Of a stretch of 12,547 bases of DNA, positions 9,710-12,547 are shown piece by piece (positions within the stretch are counted from its first letter, which is position 1; every line of letters starts with the position of its first letter). The position numbers and the translations under genes are program-made. This DNA is from Alectoria sarmentosa. Lineage: Eukaryota > Ascomycota > Lecanoromycetes > Lecanorales > Parmeliaceae. The stretch lies in assembly GCA_009733775.1 (NCBI GenBank), contig WOGZ01000604.1:1-12547 (forward strand). Reading direction: 5' to 3'. The notes under the pieces were generated by a model. That model had not been told where the DNA came from and searched no databases. It saw only the letters and a program-made list of their open reading frames with translations.

Positions 9710-10214
9710 TATGAGCAGATCAGCTGCCGTGCGTCCGGTTTCAATAACAATGACAGACAAGTCTGCATCCAGGTCGACGGTTTTTCAAATGATGCAGCAG
9801 TGAACTGCGTCATTTGACGATACTTGTTGATATGAAAGAGATCGGATCCTCACGGACGGACAGGATTGAAAAACATCAAGAAACACCCCTTGTTTTGTTT
9901 CTTTAGCCAGGACGCCTCGCCTGCTTTGTGAAACAGCTAGCTTCGGCGATCGGAGGAAGTGTTATTCCGAGACCAAACCGCTCAGGAGCACAAAATTGTC
10001 ATAGTCACATTTACATCTTATCATGACGAGACCACCAAGAGATCACCCGCTTTTGAGTCTTGGACTTTGAGAGATTGCCTATTGAGAGTGATGGGGCGTC
10101 AAGCCTTCCGACCCAAGCAAAAGCCGACAACACACAGTAACAAGCAACGAGCATCTAGCTACCTCGCCGAGTCCTCCGGATCTTGAGACTCTCAAACCAC
10201 CACAAAGTATCAGA
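9710..10214. promoter_or_regulatory. Divergent promoter region MOB/LEO1
   Basis: This 505-bp gap lies between the start codons of the minus-strand MOB gene and the plus-strand LEO1 gene, so both promoters must be inside or overlap it. It contains an inverted repeat at 9786-9816 (own entry). A 75-codon open stretch at 9959-10186 has no recognisable features and is not called. No clear TATA box seen. Confidence 0.6.
9786..9816. promoter_or_regulatory. Inverted repeat with TGCGTCAT core in shared promoter
   Basis: Arms CAAATGATGCAG (9786-9797) and CTGCGTCATTTG (9805-9816) are complementary at 11 of 12 positions around a 7-base spacer. The right arm reads ATGACGCAG on the other strand, close to the TGACG half-site bound by fungal bZIP factors of the CRE/ATF class. 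It lies about 80 bp upstream of the MOB start codon. A dimeric protein-binding site is an inference. Confidence 0.5.
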
Positions 10215-11734
10215 ATGTCTGAAATGTCTGACGAACAAGATGCCGGTCTAGCCAGTGATCAGGACCAAGTCAACGATCAGCTCAATGACGAGGATGCGGG
10301 TGGTCTTTTCGGCTCTGGATCAGAAGACGAGCAATCTGGGTACGAAGCCCTCCTTTACTACAGTAAGTTGAAGCTGACTTTGCTGATTACAGTACCGAGA
10401 ATGTTAGCAACAAACGTCGCAAACTTGATGATGCCGAGCTAGATTCTGGAGACGACGAAGGTAGACTCGATCGTGTGAAAAATGGCATCAGTGGATACGG
10501 TAAGGAACAGGAGATGTATGATCGCTTGGCAAATATCTTGGATATATCTATTGGCCGTCATCCTGTCCCACAACCTAGTGACGGCGAGGTACAGATTGAT
10601 CTACGCTTGGTCTACCAAAGGGATACAATCTCGTACTAATATATTCAATAGCTCTACCTGCTCCAATTCCCCAACTTTATTGGTATCAGCCCCGAAAGCT
10701 TCACTTTGAAGGATTTCAAACCTCCAGTCACCGATCATCACTCCTCCGACCCACCTTCGTCCACGTTCTCTGCTTATCAGACATCGAACAACACCATACG
10801 CTGGAGACGCTCACCTAGCGAGCCAGAGAAACTTCAGTCCAATGCACGTATTCTCCGCTGGTCAGATGGTTCGCTCACCCTCCAACTCGCATCAAACCCT
10901 CGTGAGCAGTTTGAACTCGCTGCGAAGCCCCTCACGCAACCGCAAAGCAATTCAATCAAGCCGACTCCAACATCTGTGAACCGTAGCCGCAACCAGGGTC
11001 CAATGCCCTACAATTCCCGTCTTGATTCTCATACCTATCTCGCTGCCCCTCATGAGTTTGGCGAAATTGTCCGCCTTACAAATCACATCACTACATCGCT
11101 AGCGGTTAAATCTTCGTCGGACCAAGATGACGAGGCACTAGCCCGCCTCCAGCAATCCTTAGCTGCGGCGCAGAAAGGCAATAAGAATACTTCGGATGGC
11201 GGCCTGGCAGTTATCAGCATAAATGAGGATCCGGAACTTGCAAAGAAGCGGGCTGAATTAGCCGAGAAAGAGAAGTCAAGAATGCAACGCCGCATGCAGG
11301 TACAGCAAGACCGAGAATCCACTCGCAACAACAACGTGCTCAAGCGCTCGGGCTTACGTACCGGTGGAATGGGCGCTGGTCTTACCATTGGCGGGTTGGA
11401 AGACGACGACGGCATGGCCACCACGAAAGGTAGGATCGGCAAGCCGAAGGGTCGGAAGTCAAGACGTCGAAATAGCGAGTACAGCGAGGATGAAGAAGAT
11501 TTCCGAGGCAGAGGGCGCACAAGAGAGGACGAGTATGACGAAGAAGACGGCTTTTTGGTGAGAAGTGACGAGGAACCTGAAGTTGGCGAGGAGAGTGAGG
11601 AGGAGGTTGAGATGGACGACGATGGGGAAGGGGAGGATAGGGAGGAGAAGGAATCAAAGAAGAGGAACAGCGAGGAGGCCGCTGGTGGGAGGGTGAAGAG
11701 AAGGCGAGTTATCGAGGATGAGGACGAGGAATGA
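10215..11734 (+). CDS. LEO1: Paf1 complex subunit Leo1
   Basis: Subunit of the nuclear Paf1 complex, which travels with RNA polymerase II and supports elongation-linked histone modification. Exons: 10215-10339, 10393-10588, 10652-11734, giving 467 aa. Intron 1 (53 nt, GTACGA, CTGAC branch, CAG) and intron 2 (63 nt, GTACAG, near-consensus TACTAAT branch, TAG) both restore frame. The acidic N-terminus (1-42) leads to KRRKLDDAELDSGDDEG (about 48-64), then GRHPVPQPSDGELYLL across the second junction. The Leo1 core follows: NTIRW (154-158), NARILRWSDGSLTLQ (171-185), LDSHTYLAAPHE (231-242) and EDPELAKKRAELAEKEK (from 299), which begins a charged helical stretch ending in KRSGLRTGG. The tail is Asp/Glu-rich with Ser in acidic context and ends in a basic RVKRRR nuclear-signal-like patch plus EDEDEE. 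No lesion seen. The start is the first ATG of the acidic frame. Confidence 0.95.
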
Positions 11735-12062
11735 GAACGACTCGCACATGCTGACTGAAACCTCGGGTGAGGCTTGGATTTAGGGTTAAATCATCAGACC
11801 ACAGGGAATGCACAAGGATCATGTTAGGTTGCAAAAAGGCAAGACGGAGCAGACATGGGTGTCAGGTCGGTACAGTGATTCAGATACCCTCTGGCGTTTT
11901 AAATTTGCATAGCGTTCTTTACCTTGGAGTGACTGGCTTCTCGTAGAACGCGTTGTGTTGATACCTGGCGACTCGGGTCTCTTCCCAGAGGATTCATGAT
12001 CGTGCCACGCACTTATTAGCTCGCCAGCTTGGCCATACTCGTACATTCGAGAAGCAAGTGAC
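11735..12062. other. 3' flank of LEO1, no gene seen
   Basis: Downstream of the LEO1 stop there is no credible coding sequence. A minus-strand open stretch (11819-12046) has random composition and is not called. One TTAGGGTTA at 11780-11788 is a single chance match to the telomere word, not an array. Confidence 0.55.
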
Positions 12063-12082
12063 GACGCTAAATTTTTAGCGTC
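12063..12082. repeat. Short inverted repeat GACGCTAAA/TTTAGCGTC
   Basis: Nine-base arms at 12063-12071 and 12074-12082 are perfectly complementary across a TT centre. It marks the point where the sequence changes from ordinary intergenic DNA to AT-richer and then repetitive DNA. It could be a fragment of a repeat or a protein-binding palindrome; no function can be assigned. Confidence 0.6.
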
Positions 12083-12180
12083 TTGGCAACGATTTTGCTC
12101 GCAGATAAACTGTTTATTTCATTGTTTACTTTTATAATAATTATTGTGAAAATATGATGTAAGACACTTAGTTATATTGC

Positions 12181-12285
12181 TTTTAAGAGTGCTACGAAGG
12201 AAAATGCGACCTATGCTACGGGCGCATGCGCCCGGGTCACGTGACCTAAATTTCGACACTCCCCTTCGCACGCATACTCTTAAAA
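12181..12285. mobile_element. 105-bp inverted-repeat structure with nested palindromes
   Basis: TTTTAAGAGT (12181-12190) is matched by ACTCTTAAAA (12276-12285), and CGAAGG (12195-12200) by CCTTCG (12263-12268), so the ends form a long imperfect inverted repeat. In the middle are two adjoining perfect palindromes: CGGGCGCATGCGCCCG (12219-12234) and GGTCACGTGACC (12235-12246); the second contains CACGTG, the core of bHLH/Cbf1 sites. The size and terminal inversion resemble a small non-autonomous element (MITE-like), but I see no target-site duplication, so a cruciform-forming relic or regulatory palindrome is equally possible. Confidence 0.4.
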
Positions 12286-12547
12286 AAATCGAACGCCGGG
12301 TAATTACAATGAACCTAACGCCGAATAATTAATGTGAAACCACCTTTACACCTCCCCTACCCCCTATGCGCCCGATAAAAACCCGAATTTCAAACACAAG
12401 ATCCGAAACTCGCGATGTTCAAAACCGAATAAAAACAGTGAAAATCCGAAAAAGGATGTGACTATCTTCTCCATGAACCACCCCTATTTCATAAACCACC
12501 CCTACCCCTTATACACCACCCCCCCCCCCCCATAAACATCCGAATTT
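12286..12547. repeat. C-rich degenerate repeat tract with spaced CCGAA words
   Basis: AACGCCGggTAATTAcAATG at 12292-12311 recurs imperfectly at 12317-12334, 25 bp on. CCGAA occurs at 12321, 12383, 12403, 12425, 12446 and 12540, several at steps of 20-22 bp. AACCACCCCTA occurs at 12476 and 12494, 18 bp apart. A run of 13 C fills 12519-12531. The plus strand is C- and A-rich with few G. This is probably the edge of a dispersed or satellite-like repeat continuing beyond the window. It is not the canonical TTAGGG/CCCTAA telomere repeat. No coding sequence. Confidence 0.55.

Noticed and set aside
9959..10186. 75-codon plus-strand open frame upstream of LEO1
   Set aside because: It has no domain, no codon pattern like its neighbours, and lies in the promoter gap of a divergent gene pair.
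10363..10392. GTAAGT at 10363 as the donor of LEO1 intron 1
   Set aside because: It would give a 30-nt intron, too short for splicing here. GTACGA at 10340 gives 53 nt and restores the frame into TENVSNKRRKLDD.
11083..11657. Minus-strand open frames of 91-145 codons opposite LEO1 exon 3
   Set aside because: The Ser/Pro/Arg-rich translation is the mirror of the acidic Leo1 tail; low-complexity coding often opens the opposite strand.
11780..11788. TTAGGGTTA as telomeric repeat
   Set aside because: There is only one and a half units, inside ordinary 3' flanking sequence. No array.
1..12547. CRISPR arrays, bacterial operons, tRNA or rRNA genes
   Set aside because: No regularly spaced identical repeats with unique spacers, no ribosome-binding pattern, and no tRNA A/B box pair or rRNA sequence seen. 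The genes are spliced eukaryotic genes.

Overview
The window is nuclear DNA from a filamentous ascomycete (Pezizomycotina). The evidence is three spliced genes with short introns (48-63 nt, plus one long first intron), GT donors, CTRAC/TACTAAT branch sites and AG acceptors. Their products are typical of this subphylum: a Pcp1/PARL-type mitochondrial rhomboid, a Mob2-like kinase coactivator and the Paf1-complex subunit Leo1. A fourth locus is a wrecked PhoD-like phosphatase gene of a type found in these fungi. I cannot place the class or genus.

Layout. Bases 1-2190 are an extremely AT-rich, gene-free block. The few remaining C residues sit mostly in CpG, and CpC and CpA are nearly absent, which is the pattern expected of old repeats destroyed by repeat-induced point mutation (RIP). 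The block ends abruptly near 2190. After about 530 bp without a gene comes the rhomboid gene (2719-4425, plus strand, three exons, 532 aa, catalytic Ser423/His495). A gap of about 550 bp leads to a minus-strand pseudogene (4972-7246). It can be followed almost end to end as homology blocks that hop between all three frames, carry an in-frame stop and have lost the metal-binding motifs. Bases 7247-8128 are non-coding. The MOB gene lies on the minus strand (8129-9709, four exons, 320 aa as I model it). A 505-bp shared promoter region with a near-perfect inverted repeat separates it from LEO1 on the plus strand (10215-11734, three exons, 467 aa). From about 12060 to the end the sequence turns repetitive: a short palindrome, a 105-bp inverted-repeat structure with nested perfect palindromes, then a C-rich tract with CCGAA words spaced about 21 bp apart.

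The three intact genes act in unrelated core processes (mitochondrial intramembrane proteolysis, NDR-kinase signalling, transcription elongation) and do not form a pathway. The only visible regulatory link is the divergent MOB/LEO1 promoter. I see no new multi-gene system. The points most worth checking are the ruined phosphatase gene with a RIP-like block, a stop-free 48-nt intron in MOB that automated annotation could translate, the AT-rich block and its sharp edge, and the palindromic element near the right end.
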